From: Sinohyriopsis cumingii
Taxonomy: Eukaryota; Mollusca; Bivalvia; Unionida; Unionidae
Length of the DNA stretch: 64,000 nucleotides
Assembly: GCA_028554795.2 (NCBI GenBank)
Contig: CM068825.1
Location: 97,643,451-97,707,450, forward strand
Direction of reading: 5' to 3'
Shown here: positions 11,728 through 23,886 of the stretch, one piece after another
Numbering within the stretch: the first letter of the stretch is position 1
Layout: each line of letters starts with the position of its first letter
Translations under genes and position numbers: made by a program
Notes under the pieces: model-generated
The model's database searches: none
Told to the model about the DNA's origin: nothing
What the model saw: the letters and a program-made list of their open reading frames with translations, nothing else

Positions 11728-12857
11728 AATTAATTTACACAAAAAAGCATGGGAGTGAGCTCTGCATGCAGACCATGGTCAGTTTCATGTACTGGACTGG
11801 ACACATATGCACTAGTGTTCATAGACTGCTCAATAATAGTCTCCATTCCAATCGCATTTCAGTGAATTATGATTACAGGAGAATACTCATATTTGTAAAG
11901 TATATGCTTTTCCTCTTGTATGTTGCAATGATGTTTGGTAGGCTCGTCATATTGCAGTATTAGAATGGTCATTTGGTCATTGATTATTAAAATGTATGTA
12001 TGCTATATCAGGAAGAAAAAAATTAAGGGTCTTTTCTTTTAGATCAAAATAAATTCAATGAAAATTTGTATTATGTACAAGTTATTCTTTACTTTATTAC
12101 ATTTTTACCAAAAATTTGCAAATGTCATATTTTCAGTCAACACTTATTTTCAGGCTTCACTAGTATTTCCCATGGGGAGTTAAACAATCATATTTCAGTT
12201 TGTTCTGATGCATACATTTCTCGAGTGAAATGTTGATCGCCAAGAGATTGTACATCCTTTCATGTTGTCTTACTGGTAAGTTTTTTCACTAGATGATATT
12301 GATGAGATTGTTGATTTTCTTTGTGACCCAGATGGCTCTTAAAAATGTGATGTTTTGCAATTGCATGCTGTCAGATGAATTGATTGGAATTTAAAGGTTG
12401 AAATGAGACCATCATATCACTTACCTCAAAATTATTTAGTATGAAGATTTATACAATATCAGAAAATTTGGACAAGGCATGATCATTTGTTAGCAAGATA
12501 TTTAGTTTTAAATTTACATGTCAGAATGTTCCCCCTAGACCATGTACAACTTTGTGGCAGCTTCTGTGATTTGATTCTGTGTGATGCACTGGAGAAACCA
12601 TGCATTGCGAATCACCATTCTTGTTCATCATGGGATGGAGGTTTGTCATTGGCGGATTTATTAGTGCTATTATGTTCTTGCCATCTCAACATCACAAAAT
12701 ATCACAAGTATCTTGAAGTAGCAAGTTTGTTATCAGCTAAATGATATGAAAATTCAGTGTATCAAACCACAGTTTTCTTTTGTGAGAGAGAGAGAGAGAG
12801 AGAGATGAAGATGTAAGACCATTGTATGTTCCTTAACTTGGACATCTTTATTGTAAA
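11728..12857. other. Non-coding; short (GA)n tract and a recurring 22-mer
   Basis: No gene recognised. A (GA)n microsatellite lies at about 12784-12804. The 22-base string starting TGTATGTTCC and ending ACTTGGACA near 12824-12845 recurs exactly near 16324-16345. Confidence 0.5.
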
Positions 12858-13485
12858 ACTTAAATAATTTAATTCTTTAAGTTATAAACTGAAAATTTAA
12901 GAGAAACTTGCTGTATTATGAAGTAAATCCAAAATGATTCTAAAATGTTCTAAAATAAGTCTAGAATAATTGAGTGTTCTGAATGCATTTCCAAGTCTCG
13001 AATGTGCTGATGTACCAGTATCTTTCAGTATGCTGAAGTGCCAACAGTCTTGATGTATTGTAATGGTGTTGTCCAAAAACAACTTGGAATGAATTCACAG
13101 TGATCACGAAATGTCCAGACTGTCATACAAGCACGTGTAATTCCAATTAATAATTTAAATAAATGATTCTTCTCAGATTAAATCTAAGCACTACATTAAA
13201 TACACCTGCAGACTGATATTAAAACAAGTACATACCAGGCAATGGGAACTAGGAATCTTTGTACTTCTATCTATCTATCTATCTATCTATCTGTCTGTCT
13301 GTCTGTCTGATTTTTCATTGCAATTCATCCCACTTGACTTGTGATTCAACACAACCCACCTCACTTAATCATCCAATGGGAAATTACCCCCAAACTTACC
13401 CCAAACTTGTCAACAGGTTCAATATATAGAGCATGAAAACAAATCAACCTATTTATAGTTCATTGCAATCTATAGTCATGGAATA
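12858..13485. repeat. Dispersed repeat, copy A
   Basis: Colinear but diverged relative of 17529-18158. Shared landmarks in the same order are AAATAATTTAA, TGATGTAT, AATTCCAAT(T/G)AATAAT, ACATCTGCAGACTGA-like text, GGGAAAT and (C/T)AACAGGTT(C/T)AATATAT followed by CCTATTTATAG. This copy also contains a (TCTA)n(TCTG)n microsatellite at 13267-13309 that copy B lacks. It has no coding potential. Confidence 0.7.
13267..13309. repeat. (TCTA)n(TCTG)n microsatellite
   Basis: Compound tetranucleotide tract of about seven TCTA and four TCTG units, lying inside dispersed-repeat copy A. Confidence 0.95.
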
Positions 13486-15211
13486 AAGTTAGAGGTACAA
13501 TATAGATATACATAACACTGTGCTGATAACTGCTGAAGACATGTAAATCTACAATTTCAGAATACATGATATTTTGTCCACCCAAAACTATATAAACAAT
13601 GCAGTATATGGGATGAGGAAGTTTCATATGCAACTGCTAGAGAAGACTTGAAGCAGGAGGTTAAACAAGTGGACGCATGCAGCCTCAACATCACACAAAT
13701 AGAATATGAAAAACTAAATTGTATTGTCAGCTAAAAGTCAACTGGAAATACATGTTACTGAACCGTATTCTGGAGAGAGAAATAGAGAGAGAGATCCGTA
13801 TGCAATATTACTGAAGATAGATGACTACAGCAACAGATGAATTCAAGGCAAAGGTGGTCTAGTTCCTTCCTTCACTCCCACCATCTCCACCCCCATTCTC
13901 ATCCCAGAAATCGCTGACAATTTCAGATCTTAGGTACCTCCTAAACCCAGAAGAAAGAGAGGGGGCGATTAAAATTTAAATCTGGACAATTTTTCTACGT
14001 TATAATTAATTTCAGCAGTAAATATAATTTGGCTTTTATATAGAGCTGTCAATCAGTGACCAAACTTCCCTGTTAATTATTGGGCTGTTAAATATGACGC
14101 TTGCAGTCGGAGGATTGCATATAGTATGAAAGCCACCGTGTTTCCTCACATGCATCTGCATACTTTTAATATCAATAGGAAATTTACTGCAGTTTGAGTA
14201 AAATGTAAAAAAGCGGAAATAAGACAATTAGAAAACAAATTGATAGTATTCTAGTGTCAGGACTTAACATTTTATGAAACATAACCTTTAATTTTCTACC
14301 AATAATGCTGATGCATTTTCTAGCATGGTCATGATTACTAAAGCTTGTAAAGACAATAAATGACTTCGTCACAAAACTCTGAACAAATTCATATATGTCT
14401 GTGTCCTGGCCCTTCACATTTTATGCAAATAATACATATTCTCCATAAATGTAGGTTGTCAAAACCGAAAAGTAATATAAAATTCGGAATAATTCCTTCT
14501 TAATAAATATTTGACCACTTTTTGATTTGTACTCGACTGGATATCCTCTCAGATAAAGGTATTTGTATCCGGTTTTGTACAAACGATGTTGATTTGTAAT
14601 CATATTTGGTGTCTGATGTTAAAACAAGAAGTATTTATATCTTTTAAATCACATCTACCAATTTGACCTTTCACGTTGTTGACAAGATGATCTATGTTCC
14701 ATGTCAGACATAATTGAAAAAATATAAACTACTCGTAGGAAACTGCTCGATCAACTTTTAGCAAATCAAGTGGGAATCAAGCTGAAGTAGAGTCAAAACA
14801 CTTGCATTTTACGCTCAAATGAAGATTGTCAATGGTTGTTTTTTCTATGAAAATTATAAAATTAGGTACTTTTTATGGTCAGTAAACGCTAGAAATTAAA
14901 AAGTACTTGAGTTTTTCCAAAATATTTCTTGGGGCTGAATAAAAATATATAATCTAAACTTGTCCCGACTGCACATGATTTGGCGCAACAACTGCGTTTT
15001 CATCAAAAAGCTCCATCTGATGTAAGCAAATACCTGGTAGCAAGTTCAATATGTGGAATGCGCTCACTCAGAACTTTTAGTCGATTTTCCAAAATGAACA
15101 GTCGGTTGTAACATTAGTAATAATATTTTCTGGCATTAAGATTACTTAAGTATGATTATTCATGTATCACTGTAAACTAAACTACAATGGCGCAGGATGA
15201 CTTGCTACACG
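13486..15211. other. Non-coding, no feature recognised
   Basis: Only short ORFs (up to 77 aa) without recognisable motifs. No RNA gene was seen. Confidence 0.5.
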
Positions 15212-15219
15212 TGAATAAC

Positions 15220-15417
15220 CAGGGCCAGATTAAGGCCTTGCGGGGCCCTGGGCACAGCCAACATAGGGGCCCATAGCTATCCTGCCTTGTCCATGGTTAT
15301 GGTTACAGTACTATTAACTACACTGCCTGTGAAATCAAACGATAATATACAGGACCCCTTGAGCCTCGGGGGTACTGGGCACGTTGCCCAATTTGCCCTA
15401 TGGATAATACGGCCCTG
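15220..15417. mobile_element. hAT-type MITE, 198 bp, with perfect 8-bp target duplication
   Basis: Termini CAGGGCCAGATTAAGG (left) and, inverted, CAGGGCCGTATTATCC (right). An identical 8-bp flanking direct repeat TGAATAAC lies at 15212-15219 and 15418-15425. The GC-rich body (GGGGCCCTGGGCAC and its inverted counterpart) stands out from the AT-rich surroundings. The CAGGGCC termini, short length and 8-bp duplication are diagnostic of a non-autonomous hAT transposon. Confidence 0.9.
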
Positions 15418-15425
15418 TGAATAAC

Positions 15426-16366
15426 ACTGTGTAACACTTCGTTGTTACAGTTACAAAGCATAATACACGCTTGTCCTGCCTTTTGCACATCCACACTAAT
15501 GGTAATGGGTGTTACGTACCTTTTTAGCATGACAATCAAACACGAATATATGATGAAATATTCTAAGAAATAATTAATTTTTTTAAATCAAAGGATGCGA
15601 TGGCCTTATTTAAAGGTTTTGCCATCCTTATCATCCAGACCTAGAAATACAAAGTGAGGTTTAGTAAAAATGGAGAAAGTTTGGATCAAATAGAGTAAAA
15701 GAGATGTGTACGATTTTCATTTTATTCGAGGTCTATAAGTTATATGTGGATATGTCCCATTTAACTTTAAAAAAAAATATACACAACCATGGCAAATTTC
15801 TGCAATTACGGAAAGAGTTCCGTATCCAAGCGAAAAGAAAATATTGTTACGGAACTTAAGATGTAAACGTTCCGGTGAAAATCGATTAGAGTCGTCGTAT
15901 GCCACGTTTCTCTTCTTCACCGCTACCGTGTCCACCATTAATACTACTACTACTATCGTTCTCGTTTCTGTCGGAGATGGTGCTGATGTTGAAACTGTTG
16001 TTGGTGTTACTGTTGATATGCTACTGTAAGCTAGTTTTGTTGCTGTTATTGTTGTTTTTGTAGTCATCTGAATGTAAATATTATGAACTAAATGATGTGA
16101 TTAGCATTCTGTATCAGTGTTATATAGTGATTTCATCTGCCAACATAATTTTTGGAGCGAACACTTAACAAATAAAGTTTGTTCTCATTCGAAGGTAATG
16201 CATAATCTAAATCAGTTTCAGATAATAAAGATTACCAAGGTTGAACATATTATATACAGTCGATGGAACACGATAATTGGAGGATTATCTTGCAACCGAT
16301 GCATCATTTTCATTATTTCGTCTGTATGTTCCTTAACTTGGACAGCGTATATCAAAATTAATTAAC
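15426..16366. other. Non-coding; low-complexity trinucleotide-rich stretch
   Basis: The stretch at about 15920-16060 is rich in short GTT, TAC and TGT repeats and gives Thr/Val-rich chance ORFs on both strands. No conserved protein was recognised. The exact 22-mer shared with 12824 occurs near 16324. Confidence 0.5.
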
Positions 16367-16522
16367 TGGTCAGCCTGGTGTCAGGATAATGTGACTGGGT
16401 GGGACATCATGCTACATGTTTGCGGCATGATGCCTCAGTGATATACATCACTTTAAACTGCCACACTGCAGACATCGTAACGATATGACTGGAAATTGTT
16501 ACAGCTACGTTAAAAATATAAA

Positions 16523-16561
<39 letters not shown>
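16367..16561 (+). mobile_element. SINE family 1, 5'-truncated, with (CA)n tail
   Basis: Starts at TGGTCAGCCTGGTGTCAGG and includes GTGGGACATCATGCTACATG and TTACAGCTACGTTAAAAAT. It ends in an 18-unit CA tract at about 16525-16560. The head with the pol III boxes is absent. Confidence 0.85.
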
Positions 16562-16562
<1 letters not shown>

Positions 16563-16607
16563 TAGGTTTGCCAACAATGACAATAACAGTAACAAAGAAG
16601 ATCCAAC

Positions 16608-16667
16608 TGTGTGTGTGTGTGTGTGTGATTTGGATTTTTAACGTAGCTTTAACAATTTTTCAGTCAT
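16608..16667 (-). mobile_element. SINE family 1, 3' end only, minus strand
   Basis: A (GT)n run followed by GATTTGGATTTTTAACGTAG and the reverse complement of the SINE 3' end. It faces the plus-strand copy ending at 16561, so the two tails lie tail-to-tail about 46 bp apart. Confidence 0.75.
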
Positions 16668-17528
16668 TTTTTTAAATTAAATTTTGTTCTAAATTATGGC
16701 ATGATTTGTATGCTTATGGCATGATTTGTATGCTTGAAACCAAACTTTGTGTTTCAGACGTGATTTATAGGTTTATTCACCAAGTAACGAAACAAAAATG
16801 TCTTAGGAATCTTGATATCGTGTTATTTATAAAAAAAATAAATTTTAAAAAGAACGAAGAAAAAGAGCTCTATGGCTACATTACGTATATGTATTCATTC
16901 TATGAGCATGTAAGTTAGTTAAAATTATAAAAGTTAATCGCTAATGATGATAAAGATGACGGTTTATGTTTTGTTTATTTACTCCCTGAAATATTTATTT
17001 TTAACTGGTGAGAATATTTAAATGTTTGATGCAGAAATCACACCCCTGTGTATATCGCATGCCAATCTGTCTTTATTTTAGAGATATGAATGCAAGAACA
17101 TCTATTGATGCTGCCTATATGGAGGTTGATACATTTCTGGCTGGTTATTTGGATTTTGATAATACAATTACAGATTATTTTAACAAAGTTTCTTCGCTAG
17201 ATTAAAAACATTGATCACAAAAGCCATCAAGTCAAGACAGATGTTAAGAAAGGAGGAACACAACTCATAATAATCTTGAAATACTGAATATATGTTGTAA
17301 AGATCAAGACGTGAATAAATTCTCTGTTCTTAATGTATCTCTTATTGATTCTACTGTTTCGAGAGTAGAATGTCTAAAGCCTTATAAAAAAAAAAGTTCG
17401 AAGTGATCTATATACATTCACTTTTAGTGTCGGTCATTCTTTATTGACTCTTCCCATTAATCCACGTTAGTGTTACGACTCTATAAACTAAGTAATAGAA
17501 AGAAGCAAAGCTGACAAATTTTTCTAAA
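16668..17528. other. Non-coding, no gene recognised
   Basis: AT-rich. A 20-bp direct duplication (ATGGCATGATTTGTATGCTT) lies at about 16697-16736. No coding support. Confidence 0.5.
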
Positions 17529-18158
17529 TCTTAACAAATAATTTAAGTCTCTAAGTTCAAAAACGAAACTTTAAGAGGAAATTACAGTATTATGAATTTA
17601 GTCCAAAATAAACCTAAAATGTGATAGAAATAAGTAAAAAAAAAAACAATCGAATGTTCCGAATGAATTTCAGATCATCGAATATACTGATCTACTAACA
17701 GTCATGATGTATCGCAATGTTATTTTTCAGAACTCCTTTTAATAAATTCACACTAGTTCCAGAATAATATTTTATTCCAATTAACACTTGGTAATTCCAA
17801 TGAATAATTCAAACAAGTGTTTCCTCTCAAATTATATATAAAAACAACATTAAACACATCTGCAGACTGAGGTAAAAACGAGAAGAAAGGGAACAAAAAT
17901 GACATAATTGACAAGCTCTTCCTATTTATATATGCCCATGCAACCCTATTTGTTACGTAACATTTCACAATACCCTATATCGCAAAGAACCCACCTGACC
18001 AACCCACTGAATGGGAAATAACTTAATTCTTCTAAGAACACATCCGACCCGACTATCCAATGCGAAATTACTACAAACTTGTTAACAGGTTTAATATATG
18101 GGTTGAACATAACTGATTAACACCTATTTATAGCTGAATGTCTTGAAAATGGAATCAA
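17529..18158. repeat. Dispersed repeat, copy B
   Basis: Second copy of the repeat at 12858-13485, in the same orientation and with the landmarks in the same order. It is diverged by many substitutions and small indels and lacks the tetranucleotide microsatellite. Confidence 0.7.
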
Positions 18159-18288
18159 CACCCCTTGACCAAACGAAAAAAAAAAAATAGCCATGTAGTA
18201 TCTTGTTTATATAGTTGGTCACTGCAATTTAGTCATTACAAAAATTACACACAGTATGGATACAGTCATGTAGCAAAGGTTACCCAAG

Positions 18289-18396
<108 letters not shown>

Positions 18397-18644
18397 CTTA
18401 CATTATACACTGAACAGATTTATAAAATATTGGGATGAGGTGACAAGAACAAAAAATGTTTACACCAATTTAAATCTCAGCGATTTGAGTAAATTTTTAT
18501 TATGACGAAAAGAAACCAAAGCATTATTACTTAGTAAATAAAACCGATTTAAAGTCCTAATACTGTATGGACCCATTATCATCCCTTTTCAGAACACTAG
18601 CTTACAAAACATTTGAAATAAGATGCAAAATTGTTACTCATTCT

Positions 18645-18819
18645 GGATTAGGATGACTGTTTTGGCAGTGAATGTTATAGGATTAGGATGACTGTTTTGG
18701 CAGTGAATGTCATAGGATTAGGATGACTGTTTTGGCAGTGAATGTAATAGGATAAGGATGACTGTTTTGGCAGTGAATGTCATAGGATTAGGATGACTGT
18801 TTTGGCAGTGAATGTAATA
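18645..18819. repeat. 35-bp minisatellite, five units
   Basis: Five tandem units of GGATTAGGATGACTGTTTTG plus GCAGTGAATGT(C/A/T)ATA with only a few point differences. Unit-to-unit identity is very high, so the array looks young. Confidence 0.96.
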
Positions 18820-21800
18820 TGATAAGATTGGATTATTCAGAGGATATATACGTTAATTTTTGTAGATATACGGAAATGTTTCACACGTGAAGTTGAAACA
18901 TTATATTGCCATGAGTGTCTTCCTGGCAATATAAGATGTTTCTACTTAACAAGTAAATGAATTCTTTACGTGTGACTGTATTGCTACATCGACAAAACAG
19001 TCCCAAGTTTTACAATAATTTTAGGACAGCGACCGTTTAGAAATATACCTTGTACATATAATGCTTCGATTTGTATACTTTGCCAAATAAATGACTGATT
19101 TCAAATGAAAATAAGAGAATTTTATTTTATTTAAAATATCTCTTGAGCGGGTTCATACAGTGAACATTGTTGGGGTGGGGTTACTATAGCAACACCATAG
19201 AGTGGTCGTAGAAAGCAACAAAAAAAAAAGAAAGAAAAAAAAAAGAAAATGAAATAATTCTTACAATGGAAATAAATTTTGAAAAACATACAAAGGAACA
19301 TATATATTTCCTAAATGGGAAAAGAAGGTACAGTAGTTACAATTTTGATAAAAGTGGAATCGCTAATGTGGCATTAAAAAAGTAAAAAAGTATATAATAT
19401 TCCGAACAATATTACCAGGAACAAAGTTTCAAAACTTCGCTCAAGGAAAACAAGAGGGTTTTGGGAAAATCATTAACAAATTAGAAATTCGACAGGAGAA
19501 TTCTAACATGAATATTGAAGAGTTGTATATTTTTGAAAGGCCTGTAACACAGCCCCAGTAACAAATGAAAATTGGGAAGATTATAAAATCATCAATGCCT
19601 ACATTACTAGTGATTACATTACTACATGTTTTACTTCATGTGTTACGAAACCTAAGAATTGTAACGCTTTTGCTATGACGGAATTGTAACCGAGTATACA
19701 AAAGCATCTTAAGTCGACATAAAACTACATTCATCTTTACTGAACGTAAACGGTAGCGAAAAACTAAACGTTGTTTCAAAGCACTCCTGTCTATATACTA
19801 CATGCAGAATTTATAGGCAACCGCTATACATCATAACAATTATGCGTATGATTAACTTTCGAATGTCACGCATTCGCGGAAATACAATACATTGTCAAGT
19901 ATGACATCTAATGATCAGCTTCGATGTTGATCTGACATTTTCGACCATAATTGGAAAATGCTTATAAAGACCATTCTTCAAAAAGCAGGGTGATATGATA
20001 CATGGTTAAAAATAGAAGTGATGATATTAGTGATATAACAATTATATTAAAATCATCCTCTTATATAAACGCAAACAAAACTAGTTATCTGTCTTAGACA
20101 ATTGGTCCAAAGAAAGAAATTTTTCCAAAATGTCAGAATACCTTTAGGGTGATGAAATCCGTTACCTGTCTGAATATGAATTCTTGATGGAGGGTACACT
20201 GAATTTGATTAAGAAATATTACATACGTCCTACTATTTTTAGGTATCAAAATTAAACGGCAAATAACGATACAAATAATAGTGAAAAATGTAATAATATT
20301 TCTTAGCAAAATTATAAATGAATTAGAAACTGAACCTAATTTTCGATAGCAGCATATACCGATTCTACATTCCTACCTGTGGCGACTTTTATATTCGAAC
20401 TGAAATATATCAAAATATTTTTCCTTTAAAATCATTCCTTAGATACTCCTTGGACTTTCAAGCAACGTTTAGATAATCCATGTACTACACCCCTACTTTC
20501 TCTTCCTCCCCCCCACCCCGAAGTTTATTGTTTGGTCTCTTTCCTTTTTCTCTCTTATCCCTTTATTTAAATTACACAACGGTGGCTTCTTATGTTATAG
20601 CACCTTAATTACAGCTCATTGTTCCTGACTCATATGCCATATATGTATGACCTCATTATTATATTTTTTCTTCAAAAAGGTTTTGTTCTAATCTGTAAAG
20701 CAATTCTATTTCTGAAAATCTGATGTTGTATTAGTCGTATCTGTTATTTTGTTATTCCGGTCAGTACTTTTTTTGTAACCAAATTGATCCCTTATAATTT
20801 TAATTTCTTGATCCTTTTGTTAGATTTTGGTTCATTATTTCTCTGGTATCACTCTCTGGAGTATCGATCTCGGCGTTTGTTCTGTGCTGAATTAACTTTA
20901 AACATTGTCATATCTTAGGTATACAATCAATATTTTTTTCTCGTTCTATTTACATCGTTCGTTCTATCGCAGTAGAGATTTCTCTAAACTTTTTGAAAAG
21001 AATTCATATTCATCCACATTACTCTTTTTCTGGAATCATCAATCAGGTTATTAGATCCGTGATTTTGCTCTTTCATTTACACTCTGTTTAAAAGGACTTC
21101 ACTTCTCAGTGTGTCCCCTCTATATCGTAAATTCATCAAATTCTAATCATCCAGAGTCTTAAGTATTTGATTATCAACAAACTTTGTTAGCCGCATCAAC
21201 TTTTTCTGCAACATCTACTAAATTGTAATTGTTGCTGTTGCTTTGGTTTTAGTCGGTGTTTATTGTTCAGCTTAATGCAACATGTTTTTCGTGTCTTACT
21301 GACTTAATTTGCAATCTTAAGAACTTAATAAGACCTTTAAGCAGTATTTCTCTAATCGCCCTATATATTATTTGATATAGGAACGTTATATACATATATT
21401 ATTCATTTGTAACCTTTTAATTTTCGTCTTTAATACTGATATTCTATCAGTTTACTATACCCTTCTGTAGGTGTTTGTAAGTATGACAATCGGATGAAAT
21501 ACATTTGTTTAATGAAACGGAGGAATAAAACAATTACTTCTTGAGCTACAGCATTACTATCGATAAAATGTCAATAATTGGTTTTTTAAAAGCAAATATA
21601 TTAGAACTGTTGTCTTTCCTATTACACGTGCATCTGGTCCTACGTCTACTACCCCTTCATTTTTTCCTTTTGCATCTTCGTCTCGTCCAACTCTATTTCC
21701 AACTCCATGTGAACAATTTGTTGACATTAGTGAAAAACTAAGTCAAGTAATTATTTGAGCTAATTAACAAAAAAAGTAGCATTATTATGGTTTTATTGTT

Positions 21801-22199
21801 GGTGTGACTAATTATTTAAGGGTATTGGACAGATTGATTGTTTCTTTGCTAAACATGATATTTTGGTTGTTTTAGCGCTAGTGAGTTTGTTACTTTCATT
21901 GCTGATCAAAACTCATGAAGAAGCTCACAAGTAAGAAAGAAATTGTTGAGTACATACATATTTCTCATAGATCCAGACTTGTGAACGTGAACAGAGGTGA
22001 AATGGATGGTGTTACTGAACTTTATTTTGATATTTTATTTACCAGATTTGGACAGGGGATAAGCGAAAGCACAAGATGGATGTTTGATAAAAATGAAGTA
22101 CATATATATCTATCAACCGCTCCGAGAAAGTTCGTATATATTGTTCTGAATGGAATGAGAACAAAGAGCTTGTTAAGTCGTAACCAATACGGATGAAAA
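18820..22199. other. Non-coding, no gene recognised
   Basis: About 3.4 kb of strongly AT-rich sequence with frequent stops in all frames. The ORF at 21915-22196 (93 aa) shows no domain I recognise and runs into a tandem-repeat region. No RNA gene was seen. Confidence 0.5.
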
Positions 22200-22640
22200 A
22201 TGTTTCTTTTATGCCGTGAATTCTGTCTATTGTACACCAATGACTTGTCCCTCGATCTTAACTTGGAAACTATTAACATGCCCACGCAATAGCGATATAA
22301 AGAGTTGAAATGAAATCACACATATATCAAAGATATGTCCTAGGTCATGCCCCAGCAGTAGAGGACTTGCCTCTGGGCCTTAACTTGGACACTGTTAAAA
22401 TTCACGGCCTTTATACAGGAATACATTGAATGGGCATGAGGAGATAAATGTACTTTTGAAGCGCCACACATCTCTCGGTTATGCCCCTTGAGTAGCAAGG
22501 GACTTTGCCCATAACTTGTATGCTCTCAAGACCCACGTCTTTAACGGGCCACGAAAATACCTATGACTTATTTACAATGTTGCAACATTGTCCCCTAGGT
22601 CAGGTTATGCGTCTAGTGTCAAAACTTGGATGCATGATTT
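22200..22640. repeat. Diverged tandem array, ~110-130 bp period
   Basis: Four spaced versions of one phrase: CTTAACTTGGAAACTATTAA (near 22258), CTTAACTTGGACACTGTTAA (near 22380), CATAACTTGTATGCTCTCAA (near 22511) and CAAAACTTGGATGCATGA (near 22619). They are separated by similar 'ATGCCCC...' stretches. This is an old, heavily diverged tandem repeat. Confidence 0.55.
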
Positions 22641-23670
22641 TTATTTCAGTTTAAATCATATTTGCTATTTGTTATGTGCTCATTTCTTTTGTACATATAG
22701 TAAGACAATGTTGATATCTTGCCCGGCTCCGTACATGACTATGTCTGGTCTTCAAACTTGCACATAACGTACTAAGTTAGAGATAAGATACTGACCCATT
22801 TATGAGCGTAAACACTGCTCAACCTACGTCAAAACGCTGTGGATTCAGTCTTAGACTGGTTTAGGTAAGACACTTTTGTAAAAATATGTTTTATCTAGAA
22901 AATATACATATCGTAGGGACGTTTTATTTTTTTTATTCTTTGAAAAAGTTCTTATCATTCATTAAGAACAATCATTTCTATATTTAGAATAGAAAAAAGG
23001 TCAGAAGATAAACTCGAGTTATTGCAAATGCTTGGTTTTGTTTGGGTATTATACATATGTGGCATGTATTAAGTGTCTGATTAGTACAAATATTAACTCA
23101 TCTGGGATTTTCTCATGAAATTTGTTAATGTTCGTCCTCCCCATCAGACCCACTTCAGATATTAATCTGTTAATGTGACGGATGATTTGGACTTCTATTT
23201 GCTCACATAATTTCGATTAAGTATCAATTTTTAATTTTTTTTTAAATTTCATATCTCAAAATGTCACCGTGATAACAAGGAGAGATAATAAGAGTTTAAG
23301 TTGCACGTGACGTATCGAGGTGAAGTGGATTGATACAAAAATGCTTCGGTTGGCGATACAAGCATGAAACTCAGCATTAAAAAAAATTATACACAGATAA
23401 CCGTGCCAGAAAAATACACTGATTTATTTCTCATTATGTTACACTAATAACAGTTCAAAGGGGGAAATTATTATGCAAAATGCGTGCCGAAGTGAGTATG
23501 TCTGCCGAAGTATGTGTTTCACGTCTCTATATCAGTCACGTTATTTACTTCGACTCCGATCCAACCCTCCAATAAAAAATTTATAATGAATATTTAATAC
23601 TTCACAAAAGATACCCCACTGACAGAATGGGGAACATAATAGATGCACTCTGAGCTATTCAGTGTAACAA
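22641..23670. other. Non-coding, no feature recognised
   Basis: AT-rich spacer without ORFs or repeats that I can support. Confidence 0.5.
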
Positions 23671-23886
23671 TGCCTATTGCACATTTTGTATCTTTGCTTA
23701 CTGTCCATTGTGTATCTTTGCCTTTTGCCCATTTTGTGTCTTTGCCTGTTGTTAATTTTGTGTCTTTTCCTATTTCCCATGTTTTGTCTTTGCCTATTGC
23801 CCATTTTGTGTCGTTGTCTATTGCCGATTTCGTATCTTTGCTTATTGCCCATTTTGTGTCTTTGCCTATTGCCCATTTTGTGTCGT
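23671..23886. repeat. 24-bp minisatellite, nine units
   Basis: Nine tandem 24-bp units of the type TTTGCCTATTGCCCATTTTG TGTC. Because 24 is a multiple of three, both strands stay open: the plus strand reads an octapeptide (I/V)AHFVSLP and the minus strand reads MGNRQRHK. I treat it as a minisatellite, because nothing outside the array supports a gene. Confidence 0.93.

Noticed and set aside
12487..12744. 85-aa ORF, Cys/Leu-rich
   Set aside because: No signal, domain or splice context; consistent with chance in this composition.
15717..16067. Thr/Val-rich 116-aa ORF on the minus strand
   Set aside because: It arises from trinucleotide-rich low-complexity DNA; the opposite strand is also open and no domain is visible.
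18645..18819. CRISPR-like array
   Set aside because: The five units are directly abutting 35-bp repeats with no unique spacers, in a eukaryotic context; it is a minisatellite.
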